A stretch of DNA of 64,000 nt from Nocardia puris (GCF_003315035.1 NZ_QNRE01000022.1:1-64000), one strand, 5' to 3'; numbered from the stretch's first letter, positions 33,647 to 42,755 are shown. Made by a program: numbers and translations. The notes: generated from the letters alone by a model not told the origin.

Positions 33647-35152
33647 ATGACCCGCACCGGCACCCGACCCGCCACCGCGCGCCAATGGGCGGGCCTGGCC
33701 CTGCTCGCCCTGCCCACCGTGCTGCTCGGCCTCGACCTGACCGTGCTCTACCTCGCCCTGCCCGCCCTGTCCGCCGATCTCGACCCGACGGCGACCCAAA
33801 CGCTGTGGATCATGGACTCCTACGGCTTCTTCATCGCCGGATTCCTGCTCACCATGGGCACACTCGGCGATCGGATCGGCAGGCGACGACTGCTGGTGCT
33901 CGGCATGGCCGCGTTCGCGGCGGCGTCGGTCCTGGCGGCGTTCGCCCCGACCGCCGAGGCGCTGATCGCGGCGCGGGCCCTGCTGGGCATCGCGGGCGCG
34001 ACGCTCATGCCCTCCACGTTGTCGCTGATCGCGACGCTGTTCCCCGAGCCGCGACAGCGCGCGGTCGCGATCGGCGTGTGGGCGACGATGTTCGCCCTCG
34101 GCATGGCCGCCGGACCCGTGGTGGGCGGCCTGCTGGTGGAGCGGTTCTGGTGGGGCGCGGCGTTCCTGCCCGCGCTGCCGATCGCGGTGATCGTCCTGGC
34201 CGGCGCGCCCCGGCTGCTGCCCGAGTACACCTCGCCCGGCCGCGGCCGGCTCGACCCGGTCAGCGTCGCGTTGTCGCTGGCGATGCTGCTGCCCGTCGTC
34301 TACGCGGTCAAACATCTCGCGGCGCACGGTCCGGACGTCACGGTCGTCCTGACCGGCGGGGTCGGCATCGCGGCGGGAATCGCGTTCGTGCGCAGGCAGA
34401 TACGCCTCGATGATCCACTGCTGGACGTCACGTTGTTCACCGACCGGGTGTTCGCGTCGGCGTCGGCGGTGCTGCTGGCCGGGCTCGTCGGTGTGGGCGG
34501 GGCGATGTATCTGGTCACGCTGTACCTCCAAATGATCGCGGGCCTGTCCCCGGCCGCCGCGGGGTGGTGGATGGGGCCGCCCGCGCTGGCGATGTTCGCG
34601 GCGGCGATCGGCGCGCCGCTGCTGGCCAGGCGGGTGCGGCCCGGGTGGGTCATGGCCGGCACGCTGGGCGGTTCGGTGATCGGCTACGCGCTCCTGGCGA
34701 CGGCGGGGACCGACAGCCGTCACGCCGTCGTGCTCGGCTTCGCGTTCATCTACGCCGGGCTCGGCGCGATCGCCGCGCTCGGCACCGATATGGTGGTCGG
34801 CGCCGCGCCGCCCGCGAAATCCGGTTCGGCGGCGGCGGTTTCGGAGACGGTGCAGGAGTTGGGCCTGGCCGTCGGCGTGGCCGTGCTCGGCAGTCTCACG
34901 ACCGCTCTCTACCGCGCTCGGGTGCGGATTCCCGAGGGGACACCGCCCGAGGTGGCCGACCGGATCGGCGAGAGCATCGACGCCGCCGTCGCCGCGGCCG
35001 ACCGCGCGCCCGCCGCCGCGATGGACAGCGCCGCCGCCGCGTTCACCACCGGCCTGAACGTGTCCGCGGCGGTGGCGGGCGTGGCGATCGCGGTGGTAGC
35101 GGCGCTGTGCGCAGTCGCGTTGCGCGGGATCCGGCCCCTCGGCGGCGGGTGA
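33647..35152 (+). CDS. MFS multidrug transporter, EmrB/QacA type (14 helices)
   Basis: A 501-aa pump starting at ATG 33647 after GAGGAGG. It shares GLDLTVLYLALPALSADL, WIMDSYGFFIAGFLLTMGT, GDRIGRRRLLVLGM and a helix-5 GPVVGGLL motif with its upstream paralogue. It has its own strong promoter/operator and is followed 30 bp later by a TetR gene, forming a pump-repressor operon. Cationic dyes, antiseptics or antibiotics are typical substrates for the family. Substrate not determinable here. Confidence 0.88.
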   Translation: MTRTGTRPATARQWAGLALLALPTVLLGLDLTVLYLALPALSADLDPTATQTLWIMDSYGFFIAGFLLTMGTLGDRIGRRRLLVLGMAAFAAASVLAAFAPTAEALIAARALLGIAGATLMPSTLSLIATLFPEPRQRAVAIGVWATMFALGMAAGPVVGGLLVERFWWGAAFLPALPIAVIVLAGAPRLLPEYTSPGRGRLDPVSVALSLAMLLPVVYAVKHLAAHGPDVTVVLTGGVGIAAGIAFVRRQIRLDDPLLDVTLFTDRVFASASAVLLAGLVGVGGAMYLVTLYLQMIAGLSPAAAGWWMGPPALAMFAAAIGAPLLARRVRPGWVMAGTLGGSVIGYALLATAGTDSRHAVVLGFAFIYAGLGAIAALGTDMVVGAAPPAKSGSAAAVSETVQELGLAVGVAVLGSLTTALYRARVRIPEGTPPEVADRIGESIDAAVAAADRAPAAAMDSAAAAFTTGLNVSAAVAGVAIAVVAALCAVALRGIRPLGGG

Positions 35153-35182
35153 GCGTCGTCTAGCCTGTGGGCAGGAGGGCGC

Positions 35183-35746
35183 ATGGGCGAGGAGGACGTG
35201 ATCACCGACGGGCGCAAGGCCAGAGGCCAACGGCGCCGCGCCGAGATCATCGACGCCACACTGACGATCGTGCGGCGCGACGGGGCGGCCGGGGTCACGC
35301 ATCGCACCGTCGCCAAGGAGGCGGGCATCCCCACCAGCCTCAGCACCTACTACTTCGCCACCCTCGACGACCTGCTCGTCGCGGCGCTCACGAGCGTCGC
35401 GGAGAACTACACCGCCCGCATCCGCGGCATCATCGACGGCCGCGACGACAAGCTGCGCGGCCTCGCCGAACTCATCGCCGAATCGGCCGGTCCGGGGCGC
35501 GACCGGGCGCTGGCCGAACGCGAACTGTCGACCATGGCGGCGCGCAGGCCCGCGCTGCGGCCGGTCGCGCGCCGCTGGCGGGAGAATGTCGCCGAACTCG
35601 GCGGGCACTGCACCGACGACCCCGAGGCGATCGCGTCGCTGGTCGCGACGTCCGACGGGCTGTGCACGGCCGTGCTGCTGGACGATATGCCCGCCGATGT
35701 CGAGCACATCGAGGCGGTGTTGCGCCGAGCGATCGGAATCGCTTGA
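35183..35746 (+). CDS. TetR-family regulator of the adjacent MFS pump
   Basis: A 187-aa TetR protein with helix-turn-helix at residues about 12-60 (IDATLTIVRRDGAAGVTHRT and GIPTSLSTYYFATLDDLLVA) and a short ligand domain. Start ATG 35183 has AGGAGGG upstream. Co-transcription with the pump, 30 bp after its stop, and the 45-bp palindrome at the operon promoter indicate feedback repression. Confidence 0.88.
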   Translation: MGEEDVITDGRKARGQRRRAEIIDATLTIVRRDGAAGVTHRTVAKEAGIPTSLSTYYFATLDDLLVAALTSVAENYTARIRGIIDGRDDKLRGLAELIAESAGPGRDRALAERELSTMAARRPALRPVARRWRENVAELGGHCTDDPEAIASLVATSDGLCTAVLLDDMPADVEHIEAVLRRAIGIA

Positions 35747-35858
35747 CGCGTGAGCGGATCCGCGACGCTCGACCCGGCGGCGCGCGGGTGGTCGCACTCC
35801 CCGACAATCGAGGAGCCCACTGGGTAAGGCGAACAACAGGATTCGCTGAGCGAGCCAC

Positions 35859-36539
35859 TCACCCGCGCGGGATGCCGAGCACCATCCCGTCCACGAACTC
35901 GGCCACGGCGGTGCGGGCGCGGAACTCCTCGCGCATCCGCGACAGTTCCGGCAGCAACTCCCCGACGCGGTCGAATTCCGCGAACTCGTCCGGTGCCACC
36001 AGATCGCTCCACAGCGGGCGCGGGTCCCCCGCCGCGGCGGCGGCCGCGCGTTCGTCCGCGACGCGGCGCATCATGAGCTCGCCGAGCACGAAACGCCACA
36101 TCGCCGAGTACATGTAGGTGCCGTGGCGGATGTCGGCACCGAGTTCCATTGCCGCGCCGACGAACTCGTCGAGGATCCACATCGCCGCGCGACCGAACGA
36201 TTCGCCCGCGACGAGTACGTCCACCACCCACGGCAATTCGTGCAGCACCTCGATGACGTGCATCACGAGGGTGATCAACCGGTCGCGGGGCGAGTCCGGC
36301 AGGTCCGGGCGCGGCACCCGCTCGGCCTCCTCGCTCAGCACGGCGATGAACAGCTGCGCCTTGCCCGGGAAGTGGTGGTAGACGGCGGCGGTGCTCACAC
36401 CGAGTTCGTCGGCGAGTCTGCGCATGCTGAACCCGGCCGATCCGTCCTGTTTCAGCATGCGGGTGGTGGCGGCCACGACTTCCTCGCGGGTCACCCGCAC
36501 GGGGCGTCCGCGTCGCCGGGGTGTAGTCGCGCCTGTCAT
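35859..36539 (-). CDS. TetR-family regulator (TetR_C-type ligand domain)
   Basis: A 226-aa regulator from ATG 36539 (MTGATTPRRRGRPVRVTRE); a longer frame to 36605 crosses the putative operator. The DNA-binding part contains GFSMRRLADELGVSTAAVYH. The C-terminal region resembles tetracycline-repressor-like domains. It is divergent from a broken MFS gene (36684), so its original target appears to be lost. Confidence 0.85.
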   Translation of the reverse strand: MTGATTPRRRGRPVRVTREEVVAATTRMLKQDGSAGFSMRRLADELGVSTAAVYHHFPGKAQLFIAVLSEEAERVPRPDLPDSPRDRLITLVMHVIEVLHELPWVVDVLVAGESFGRAAMWILDEFVGAAMELGADIRHGTYMYSAMWRFVLGELMMRRVADERAAAAAAGDPRPLWSDLVAPDEFAEFDRVGELLPELSRMREEFRARTAVAEFVDGMVLGIPRG

Positions 36540-36590
36540 GGGCCCATTCTTCGATGCGAAGGTCTCGACAGCGAGGTAAGGCTGTGCTGA

Positions 36591-36622
36591 CCATAATAAA
36601 CACACGCGTTACTAAATTATGG
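36591..36622. promoter_or_regulatory. Candidate TetR operator upstream of the truncated MFS gene
   Basis: CCATAAT (36591-36597) and ATTATGG (36616-36622) form perfect 7-bp arms around an 18-bp spacer that itself includes the partly symmetric ACACGCGTTA. It sits in the divergent gap next to the TetR gene. It would still serve for autoregulation although the downstream pump is disrupted. Confidence 0.5.
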
Positions 36623-37240
36623 AGGTCGCCGTGACCACACGGACCGGAACCGGGCGGGCTGGACCCTCGCCGCCGTCTTCACCGTGATGTTCCTTGTGTC
36701 CCTGGATCTTTCGATCGTCAACGTGGCACTGCCGGATATCGACGCCGAGTTGGACTTCTCGGCGTCGGGGCTGAGCTGGGTGCTCAACGCCTATCTGCTC
36801 CCCGTCGCGGGCCTCATGCTGTTCGGCGGCCGCTTGGCCGACTTCACCGGGCGGCGCACGCTCCTGCTCGCCTGCCTCGCCGTGTTCGGAGTGGCCAGCG
36901 CGTGGGGCGGGTTGGCCCAAGTCGCACCGGAATTGCTGGCGGCGCGGGCCATTCAAGGTGTGGCCGCGTCGGTGCTGGCGCCGATGTCGCCGGCGTTGGT
37001 CACCGCGGAGTTCGCCGAGGGGCCGGCACGGTCCGGGGCCATGGCCGCGTGGGGCGGTGCGGGCGCGGCCGGCGGTGCGGCCGGTGTGGTGCTGAACGGG
37101 TTGCTCACGGAGTACGTGGGGTGGCGCGCCGTGATGTGGGTGAACGTGGTGTTCGTCGCGGTGGCGGTGTTCGCCGTGCTGCGCGGCGTGGACAACGCGG
37201 TGCGCGGGCCGCGCGGCAAGCTGGATCTGCCCGGCGCCGT
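36619..37240 (+). pseudogene. MFS transporter (EmrB-like), N-terminal half only and frameshifted start
   Basis: The start region (ATG 36619 with GGAGG after it, then GTG 36631) encodes MTTRTGTGRAG but that frame stops at about 36682. The MFS sequence continues in a neighbouring frame as GWTLAAVFTVMFLVSLDLS and VNVALPDIDAEL. Five to six helices are readable, including RLADFTGRRTLLL. Similarity stops after GKLDLPGAV near 37238, exactly where an unrelated dehydrogenase tail begins. The gene has lost its C-terminal eight helices and is non-functional. Confidence 0.8.
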
Positions 37241-37242
37241 GC

Positions 37243-37410
37243 ATGGTGGACGCCTTCGGCGAGGACGCCGCCGACGCGGTGCTCGACGTGACCGGCGGGG
37301 ATGTCAACGACGAACTGCGGACCGTGCGCGACACCGTCACCCGGCTCACGGGCGCTCCCGGTCGCTCGTTCCGGCAGTGGGCCGAGGAGAACGCCGCCGC
37401 CTTCCGCTGA
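37243..37410 (+). pseudogene. C-terminal tail of an NmrA/SDR-like NAD(P)-binding protein
   Basis: An open frame of 55 codons gives FGEDAADAVLDVTGGDVNDE, DTVTRLTGAPGRSFRQW and AEENAAAFR. This resembles the C-terminus of NmrA-type NAD(P)-binding proteins. No Rossmann fold is present. It directly abuts the truncated MFS at about 37240, marking a deletion junction between two formerly separate genes. Confidence 0.6.
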
Positions 37411-37460
37411 GGGGGATATGAGTTGACCTCGAGTTCGGTTGATGTTTCAGGATCGGGAGC

Positions 37461-37823
37461 ATGAGCATCCTGTTCCACAACACCATGAAGATCACCGACG
37501 GCCATCTCGAGGAGTTCAAGGGGGCGGTGCGTCGCGCGGTCGCCTTCGTCGAGGAGCACGGGCCGCAGCTGGTGGTGCAGGTCTTCCTGGATGAGGCGCG
37601 CGGGCTCGCGCACAGCTTCCAGCTCTACGCGGACTCCGACGCGGTCCTCGCGCACTGGAAGCTGTCCGACCCCTACATCCGGGATGTGATGGCGCACTGC
37701 ACCGTCCAGTCCTTCGAGACCTTCGGCGAGATGTCCGACGACGTGCTCGACGGTCTGCGGTCGGGGCCCGCCGGCGAGGCGACCGTGCGGCCGTTCCTCA
37801 CCGGGTTCACCCGATTCGCCTGA
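37461..37823 (+). CDS. Small ABM-like (antibiotic biosynthesis monooxygenase fold) hypothetical protein
   Basis: A 120-aa cytosolic protein, MSILFHNTMKITDGHLEEFK, with the size and pattern of dimeric alpha-beta-barrel proteins (quinol monooxygenase/ABM-like): an initial strand, a charged helix, then AHSFQLYADSDAVLAHWKLS. The function is not known. It is a single gene with its own start and convergent with the DUF1348 gene downstream. Confidence 0.65.
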   Translation: MSILFHNTMKITDGHLEEFKGAVRRAVAFVEEHGPQLVVQVFLDEARGLAHSFQLYADSDAVLAHWKLSDPYIRDVMAHCTVQSFETFGEMSDDVLDGLRSGPAGEATVRPFLTGFTRFA

Positions 37824-37848
37824 CCCGGCCCGGCGGTGGCGCGCGGCG

Positions 37849-38310
37849 CTACCGCAGCGGAATGTCGACGCCGTGCTGGCCGGCGGGGCGCGGGCCGAAG
37901 ATCCGGCGCTGCGCCTCGGCGATGGCCACGTCGTTGATGCTGGCCTCCCGTCGCGACATCAGACCCTCGGAGCTGAACTCCCACAACTCGTTTCCGTAGC
38001 TGCGCCACCACTGTCCGGCGCGATCGTGCCACTCGTACTGGAAGCGCACGGCGATGCGGTTCTCGCGAAAACCCCACAGGCTCTTGCGAAGTGCGTAATC
38101 GAGCTCGCGTTCCCACTTGGCGGTGAGGAACTCCACGATCTCCGCACGGCCGCTCACGAAGGCGTCCCTGTTGCGCCACAAGGAATCCGGCGTGTACGCG
38201 GCGGCTACGCGCTCCGGATCGCGAGTGTTCCACGCGTCCTCGGCGGCTTGGACCTTCTGCGCCGCGGTCTCCGGGGTGAACGGCGGGAAGGGCGGGCGAA
38301 CGTCCGGCAT
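37849..38310 (-). CDS. DUF1348 / nuclear transport factor 2-like protein
   Basis: A 153-aa SnoaL/NTF2-fold protein of the DUF1348 family, recognised by [36 protein letters not shown], and the aromatic [21 protein letters not shown] region. Start ATG 38310 was chosen because the frame further upstream crosses the operators. Its biochemical role is not established. It is divergent from a TetR gene and is the probable target of it. Confidence 0.82.
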   Translation of the reverse strand: MPDVRPPFPPFTPETAAQKVQAAEDAWNTRDPERVAAAYTPDSLWRNRDAFVSGRAEIVEFLTAKWERELDYALRKSLWGFRENRIAVRFQYEWHDRAGQWWRSYGNELWEFSSEGLMSRREASINDVAIAEAQRRIFGPRPAGQHGVDIPLR

Positions 38311-38327
38311 GGGCACTCCTCTCACAG

Positions 38328-38383
38328 GTGGAGAACGAACGTTCTCCACTCCCGCGCTACAGTAGGGAACGACCGTTCTCCAC
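38328..38383. promoter_or_regulatory. Double TetR operator between DUF1348 and TetR genes
   Basis: GTGGAGAACG-AA-CGTTCTCCAC (38328-38349) has perfect 10-bp arms. A second, weaker copy GGGAACG-AC-CGTTCTC lies at 38365-38380 and shares the AACG..CGTTCTCCAC pattern. The two sites, about 37 bp apart centre to centre, suggest two dimers repressing both divergent promoters. Confidence 0.82.
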
Positions 38384-38398
38384 GTCAAGGGAGCCCCG

Positions 38399-38971
38399 AT
38401 GCCCGCCGCCCTCACCGCCGAGCGACAAGCAGGCGACCGCGAGGCGCTCCTCGACGTCGCCGAATCGCTGTTCTACGCCCACGGTTTCCAGTCCGTCGGC
38501 ATGGACCGTCTCCGCGCGGCGTCGAGCCTGTCGCTCAAGCGCATCTACGCGATGTTCCCCACCAAGGACGACCTCGCCGTCGCGGTCCTGCGCCGCCGCG
38601 ACCTCCGCTGGCGCACCCGCCTGGTCGACTACGTCGAACGATTCGCCGACCCCACCCGGCGCGTGCTCGCCCTCTTCGACTGGCTGCGCGACTGGTTCGC
38701 CGAACCCGGCTTCCGCGGCTGCGCCTGGATCAACGCACACGGCGAACTCGGACCGACCTCCGACGCCGTGCTCGCCGAAGTCCGCGCCCACAAGGAGGCG
38801 TTCCACGCTCACATCACGGGGTGGGTGGACGCGGCCGGATCCGATGCGGGCGAAGCGATCTACCTCCTGGCGGAGGGCGCGATGGTGACGGCGGGTATCA
38901 CGGGCGATCCGGACGTGGCACGCAAGGCCCGCGACGCCGCCGAACGCCTGCTCACCGGGGCACGGCCATAG
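38399..38971 (+). CDS. TetR-family transcriptional regulator
   Basis: A 190-aa TetR regulator. The DNA-binding helices are [20 protein letters not shown] and [20 protein letters not shown], with a C-terminal domain of the type [15 protein letters not shown]. It is divergent from the DUF1348 gene and two inverted repeats lie in the 88-bp gap, consistent with autoregulation and repression of DUF1348. Confidence 0.87.
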   Translation: MPAALTAERQAGDREALLDVAESLFYAHGFQSVGMDRLRAASSLSLKRIYAMFPTKDDLAVAVLRRRDLRWRTRLVDYVERFADPTRRVLALFDWLRDWFAEPGFRGCAWINAHGELGPTSDAVLAEVRAHKEAFHAHITGWVDAAGSDAGEAIYLLAEGAMVTAGITGDPDVARKARDAAERLLTGARP

Positions 38972-39077
38972 ACCCGACATCGCCGCGATCAAGCCCAGGT
39001 CCCGCTTGTCCGGAAACGCAACAGCGGGGAACCCGCCGCCATGGCGAATTCCCGCTGCGCGAATTACTTCGAGCCGA

Positions 39078-39566
39078 TCAGGCGAGCTGCGCCTGGAACA
39101 TCCAGCGCTGCTTCTCCAGTTCGGCCGTGATGCCGATGAGCAGATCCTGGGTCACCGGATCGGCGGTATCGGTCGCCTCGACGCGTTCGCGCATGCGGCG
39201 CACGAGCAGGTCCAGCCGGTCGGTGATCGCCTCGACCACGTCGTGGTCGGCGAGGTAGCCGGCCGGGAACTCGGGCAGCGCCGAGGTGGCGGCCACGGTC
39301 GCGGCGCGGCCGTCGGGCGAGATGCCCAGGGCGGCGGCGCGCTCGGCCACCGAGTCGGAGAACTCGCGGGCGCTGCCGACCAGTTCGTCCAACTGGAGGT
39401 GCAGCTCACGGAAGTTCTTGCCGACCACGTTCCAGTGCGCCTGCTTGCCGATCAGCGACAGGTCGATCAGATCGGACAGGGCGTCCGCCAACACCACGCC
39501 GACGGCCTTCTGCTCCGCCTTCCCCAACGGGCTGGTGATGGGGCTCTTCGGCAGGGTCGAAGTCAT
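39078..39566 (-). CDS. dps: DNA starvation protection protein Dps (mini-ferritin)
   Basis: A 162-aa Dps/ferritin-like protein of normal length. The inter-subunit ferroxidase signature is visible as KQAHWNVVGKNFRELHLQLD, with a second helix motif FSDSVAERAAALG. It forms a 12-mer that oxidises and stores iron and shields DNA. The N-terminus is short with two lysines, so DNA binding may be weak. Start ATG 39566 has GAGGAGC upstream. A palindrome lies in the promoter. Confidence 0.92.
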   Translation of the reverse strand: MTSTLPKSPITSPLGKAEQKAVGVVLADALSDLIDLSLIGKQAHWNVVGKNFRELHLQLDELVGSAREFSDSVAERAAALGISPDGRAATVAATSALPEFPAGYLADHDVVEAITDRLDLLVRRMRERVEATDTADPVTQDLLIGITAELEKQRWMFQAQLA

Positions 39567-39603
39567 TGCAGCTCCTCTCGTGGAAAGTCCTCGGTAGGGC
39601 TTT

Positions 39604-39620
39604 TCTGGAATAACTCCAGA
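39604..39620. promoter_or_regulatory. Inverted repeat in the dps promoter
   Basis: TCTGGA (39604-39609) and TCCAGA (39615-39620) flank ATAAC, about 40-55 bp upstream of the Dps start in an A/T-rich patch. It may be an operator or promoter element. The arm length is short, so a chance match is possible. Confidence 0.4.
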
Positions 39621-39673
39621 TTAGCCTCGGACTCCGCGGGATGCCAGCAATCAGGAGATGAGTTGCTTCACAA

Positions 39674-40930
39674 TCAGCCGCAAACGACGTCCACGGCACT
39701 CCCCAGCAAATCGAGGCCATGATCCAGCTCGTCGTCGGCGAGCGTGAGCGGAGGCAACAGCTTCACCACTTCGTCGAACGACCCGGAGGTCTCCACCAAA
39801 AGGCCACGCTCAAAGGCCGCCTGACAAACCTTCCCCGCGCGCGACGCGTCCTCGAAGACCAACCCGTGCACCAGCCCGCGCCCGCGCGTGGACACACCGG
39901 ACACCGTCGCCGCGATCCGCGACAACACCCCGGCGATCCGCTCCCCCTTCGCCTTGGTGGAACGTTCGAGCGCGTCGTCCGACCAGTAGTGCTCCAGCGC
40001 GACGCGCGCGGTGACGAACGCCGGGTTATTGCCGCGAAACGTGCCGTTGTGCTCCCCGGGCGCCCACTGGTCCAGTTCGGATTTGAAAAGCACCAGCGCC
40101 ATGGGCAATCCGTAACCGCCGATGGACTTCGACAGCGTGACGATGTCGGGGGTGATGCCCGCGACCTCGAACGAGAAGAACGGCCCGGTGCGTCCGCACC
40201 CCATCTGCACGTCATCCACGATCAGCAAGATCCCGCGCGCCGCGCACAGCTCCGCCAACCGGCGCAACCATTCCGCCCGCGCGACGTTCACGCCGCCCTC
40301 ACCCTGCACGGTCTCCACTATCACGGCGGCAGGTTTGTCCACGCCGGACGACGGGTCGTCGAGGGCGCGCGCCATCCACGCCAACTCGTCGCCCGACTCG
40401 AGGTACCCGTCGTAGGGCATGGGCGTCACGTGCACCAGTGGCACGCCCGCGCCCGCCCGCTTCGCGGCGTTTCCCGTCACCGACAGCGCGCCCAACGACA
40501 TCCCGTGGAACGCGTTGGTGAAGTTCAGCACCGCCTGGCACCCCGTCACCTTGCGCGCCAGCTTCAGCGCGGCCTCCACGGCGTTCGCCCCGGTCGGACC
40601 GGGGAACTGCACCTTGTAGTCCAGCCCGCGCGGCGCGAGCACCCGGTCGCGCAGGGTCTCGAGCAGCGCACGCTTGGCGACCGTCGACATATCGAGCGCG
40701 TGAGTGATCCCGTCACCCGCGATGTAGTCGAGGAGGGCGCGTTTGAGCACCGGGTTGTTGTGGCCGTAGTTGAGCGCGCCCGCGCCGGCGAAGAAGTCCA
40801 GGTACTCGCGGCCCTGTTCGTCACGCAGCCAGCCGCCGCTGGCCGTGCGAAACACCGTGGGCCAGGACCGGCAGTAACCGCGCACGTTCGATTCGAGTGC
40901 CTCGAAAACGGTCGACTCGGCGACAGTCAT
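39674..40930 (-). CDS. ectB: EctB-like diaminobutyrate--2-oxoglutarate transaminase, orphan
   Basis: A 418-aa class III aminotransferase from ATG 40930 with GGAAGGAT upstream. It carries the EctB-specific FPGPTGANAVEAALKLARKV, FHGMSLGALSVTGNAAKR, DDVQMGCGRTGPFFSFE and the PLP lysine in VTLSKSIGGYGLP. EctB makes L-2,4-diaminobutyrate from aspartate semialdehyde. No ectA, ectC or ask-ect gene is near, so ectoine production is not indicated by this locus. The product may instead feed a siderophore or peptide. It is divergent from an ABC-2 exporter. Confidence 0.82.
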   Translation of the reverse strand: MTVAESTVFEALESNVRGYCRSWPTVFRTASGGWLRDEQGREYLDFFAGAGALNYGHNNPVLKRALLDYIAGDGITHALDMSTVAKRALLETLRDRVLAPRGLDYKVQFPGPTGANAVEAALKLARKVTGCQAVLNFTNAFHGMSLGALSVTGNAAKRAGAGVPLVHVTPMPYDGYLESGDELAWMARALDDPSSGVDKPAAVIVETVQGEGGVNVARAEWLRRLAELCAARGILLIVDDVQMGCGRTGPFFSFEVAGITPDIVTLSKSIGGYGLPMALVLFKSELDQWAPGEHNGTFRGNNPAFVTARVALEHYWSDDALERSTKAKGERIAGVLSRIAATVSGVSTRGRGLVHGLVFEDASRAGKVCQAAFERGLLVETSGSFDEVVKLLPPLTLADDELDHGLDLLGSAVDVVCG

Positions 40931-41077
40931 CGACGATCCTTCCTGTCGTGCGCGACCTCTCCACATATGTGAAGTGAGTGCGTTTCTAACACTCGCGCGA
41001 CGGATCCGTGGCGGTTTCGGCCGAATCCGCGCCGAACACTTCCCCGTGCCGCGCGCGGGCTGTAATGTCAACTCCTT

Positions 41078-41932
41078 GTGCGCTGGGGTGAGGTAGGCCG
41101 GAATTCACTGACGGCGACCACCCGCACCCGCCGCGAAACCACCCTCTACTGGCGCCTCGCGGTGGCCGGATTCCGCCGGCAATCGCAGTACAAGCTGGCC
41201 ATGTTCGCCGGCCTGTTCACCAACTGCGTGTTCGGACTCGTCCGCGCCTCGGTGCTGCTGGCGGCGGTGCGGGCGGGCAGCGAGTTCGGCGGCTACGACG
41301 AGGGCAGCATGGCCGCCTACGTCTGGCTCTCCCAAGGCATGATCGCCCTCACCCAATTCATGGGCCCGCCACTGGAATTGGCCGAGCGTGTGAGGAACGG
41401 CGACGTGGCCGTCGACTTCCTGCGTCCCGTCGACATCCAATTCGCCTACCTGGCAGCCGATCTCGGCCGCGCCACGTGCGCGCTCATCCCGCGTTTCCTG
41501 CCCAGCGTGCTGTTCGGGGTGGTCACCTTCGGGCTGGCGCTGCCCGGCACGCCCGGACCCTATGTGCTGGGCCTGATCTCGATGGTGCTGGCCGTCTCGC
41601 TGTCGTTCCTCGGGCTGTTCGCCGTGGGCCTGGTCGGGTTCTGGGTGGTGGAGACGCGCGGCGTGCGGACGCTGTACCAGATCCTCGGCACCTTCCTGGC
41701 CGGGCTGTTCGTGCCGGTGCACATGTTCCCCGACTGGCTGCGCGCGCTCGCCCACGCCACCCCGTTCCCGTCCATCCTCCAGGCGCCGATCGACGTCCTG
41801 TCGGGCCGCGTCCTGGGCATGGACGCGGTGAGTGTGGTGGCCACCCAGGCGTTCTGGGTGCTCGCCATCGGCCTGCTCGGCCGGTTCCTGCTGCGCGCGG
41901 GCCGGCGCAAGCTGGAGGTCCAGGGTGGCTGA
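41078..41932 (+). CDS. ABC-2 family transporter permease (DUF990-type, first subunit)
   Basis: A 284-aa inner-membrane protein with six hydrophobic segments and the family start WRLAVAGFRRQSQYKLAMFA. It belongs to the ABC-2 permease group that pairs with a second permease and a dedicated ATPase (COG4587/COG3694/COG4586 trio). GTG 41078 is the best start. The stop overlaps the next start by 8 bp. Exported substrate unknown. Confidence 0.82.
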   Translation: MRWGEVGRNSLTATTRTRRETTLYWRLAVAGFRRQSQYKLAMFAGLFTNCVFGLVRASVLLAAVRAGSEFGGYDEGSMAAYVWLSQGMIALTQFMGPPLELAERVRNGDVAVDFLRPVDIQFAYLAADLGRATCALIPRFLPSVLFGVVTFGLALPGTPGPYVLGLISMVLAVSLSFLGLFAVGLVGFWVVETRGVRTLYQILGTFLAGLFVPVHMFPDWLRALAHATPFPSILQAPIDVLSGRVLGMDAVSVVATQAFWVLAIGLLGRFLLRAGRRKLEVQGG

Positions 41933-42755
41933 ACGTCTCGGCACCGCACCGGCGGGCACCTGGTTCACCCCGTACGCCGCCGTGCTGCGCTCGCGCATCC
42001 GGGCGCAGCGCGCCTACCGGCTTTCCTTCGCCAGCGAGATGTTCAGCGCGCTGCTGGTCGGTCTCGTCGAATTCGCCGAGGTGTGGGTGATCTTCCACAA
42101 CGTGCACGTGCTCGGCGGGCTGGACCTGAAGGCGGCGCTGCTGCTGTTCGGCCTGTCCAACACCGCGTTCGCGCTCGCGCAGGTGCTCGTCGGCCACCTC
42201 GACACCCTGCCGACGCTGATCCGGATGGGCACCCTGGACGCGTATCACCTACGCCCGCAACCACTGCTGGCCCAGCTCGTGACCGGCGACATCTCGCTGC
42301 GCCGCTGCGCCCGCGCCGCCGTGGCGATCGTGGTGCTGGTGATCGGCTTGGCGCACAACGACATCGCGTGGACCCCCGCCACGGTGGCGCTGCTGGTGAC
42401 CACACTCGTCTGCGGCGTCCTGATGTTCGCCGGGATCTTCGTGTGCGCCGCCGGACTCCAGTTCTATCTGATCGACGGCTCCGAACTCACCAACAGCTTC
42501 ACTTACGGCGGCTCCTTCGCCGCCACGCAGCCCGCGTCGGTGTTCCCGACGCCGCTGAAACTGTTGTTCGGCTTCGCGATTCCGGTTGCGTTCACCGCGT
42601 ATCTGCCCACCCTCGCGCTGCTGGACCTGCCCGGCCCGGCGCTGCTGCCCGCCTGGCTCGCGTGGTGGGTCCCGGTGGCGACGCTGTGGGTGTGGCTGCT
42701 GGCCTTCGGACTCTGGCGGCTGGGCACCAGGCACTATCAGGGAGGTGGGGGATGA
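41925..42755 (+). CDS. ABC-2 family transporter permease (second subunit)
   Basis: A 276-aa membrane protein starting at a GTG that overlaps the first permease. It has FTPYAAVLRSRIRAQRAYRL then FEMFSALLVGLVEFAEVWVI-like segments and about six helices, with the family GSFAATQPASVFPTPLKLLF loop. It would form a heterodimeric channel with the preceding subunit. The stop overlaps the ATPase start by 4 bp. Confidence 0.82.
   Translation: MAERLGTAPAGTWFTPYAAVLRSRIRAQRAYRLSFASEMFSALLVGLVEFAEVWVIFHNVHVLGGLDLKAALLLFGLSNTAFALAQVLVGHLDTLPTLIRMGTLDAYHLRPQPLLAQLVTGDISLRRCARAAVAIVVLVIGLAHNDIAWTPATVALLVTTLVCGVLMFAGIFVCAAGLQFYLIDGSELTNSFTYGGSFAATQPASVFPTPLKLLFGFAIPVAFTAYLPTLALLDLPGPALLPAWLAWWVPVATLWVWLLAFGLWRLGTRHYQGGGG

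Noticed and set aside
39674-40930. Ectoine biosynthesis locus
   Set aside because: Only an EctB-like gene is present; no ectA, ectC or ectD was found in the surrounding sequence.
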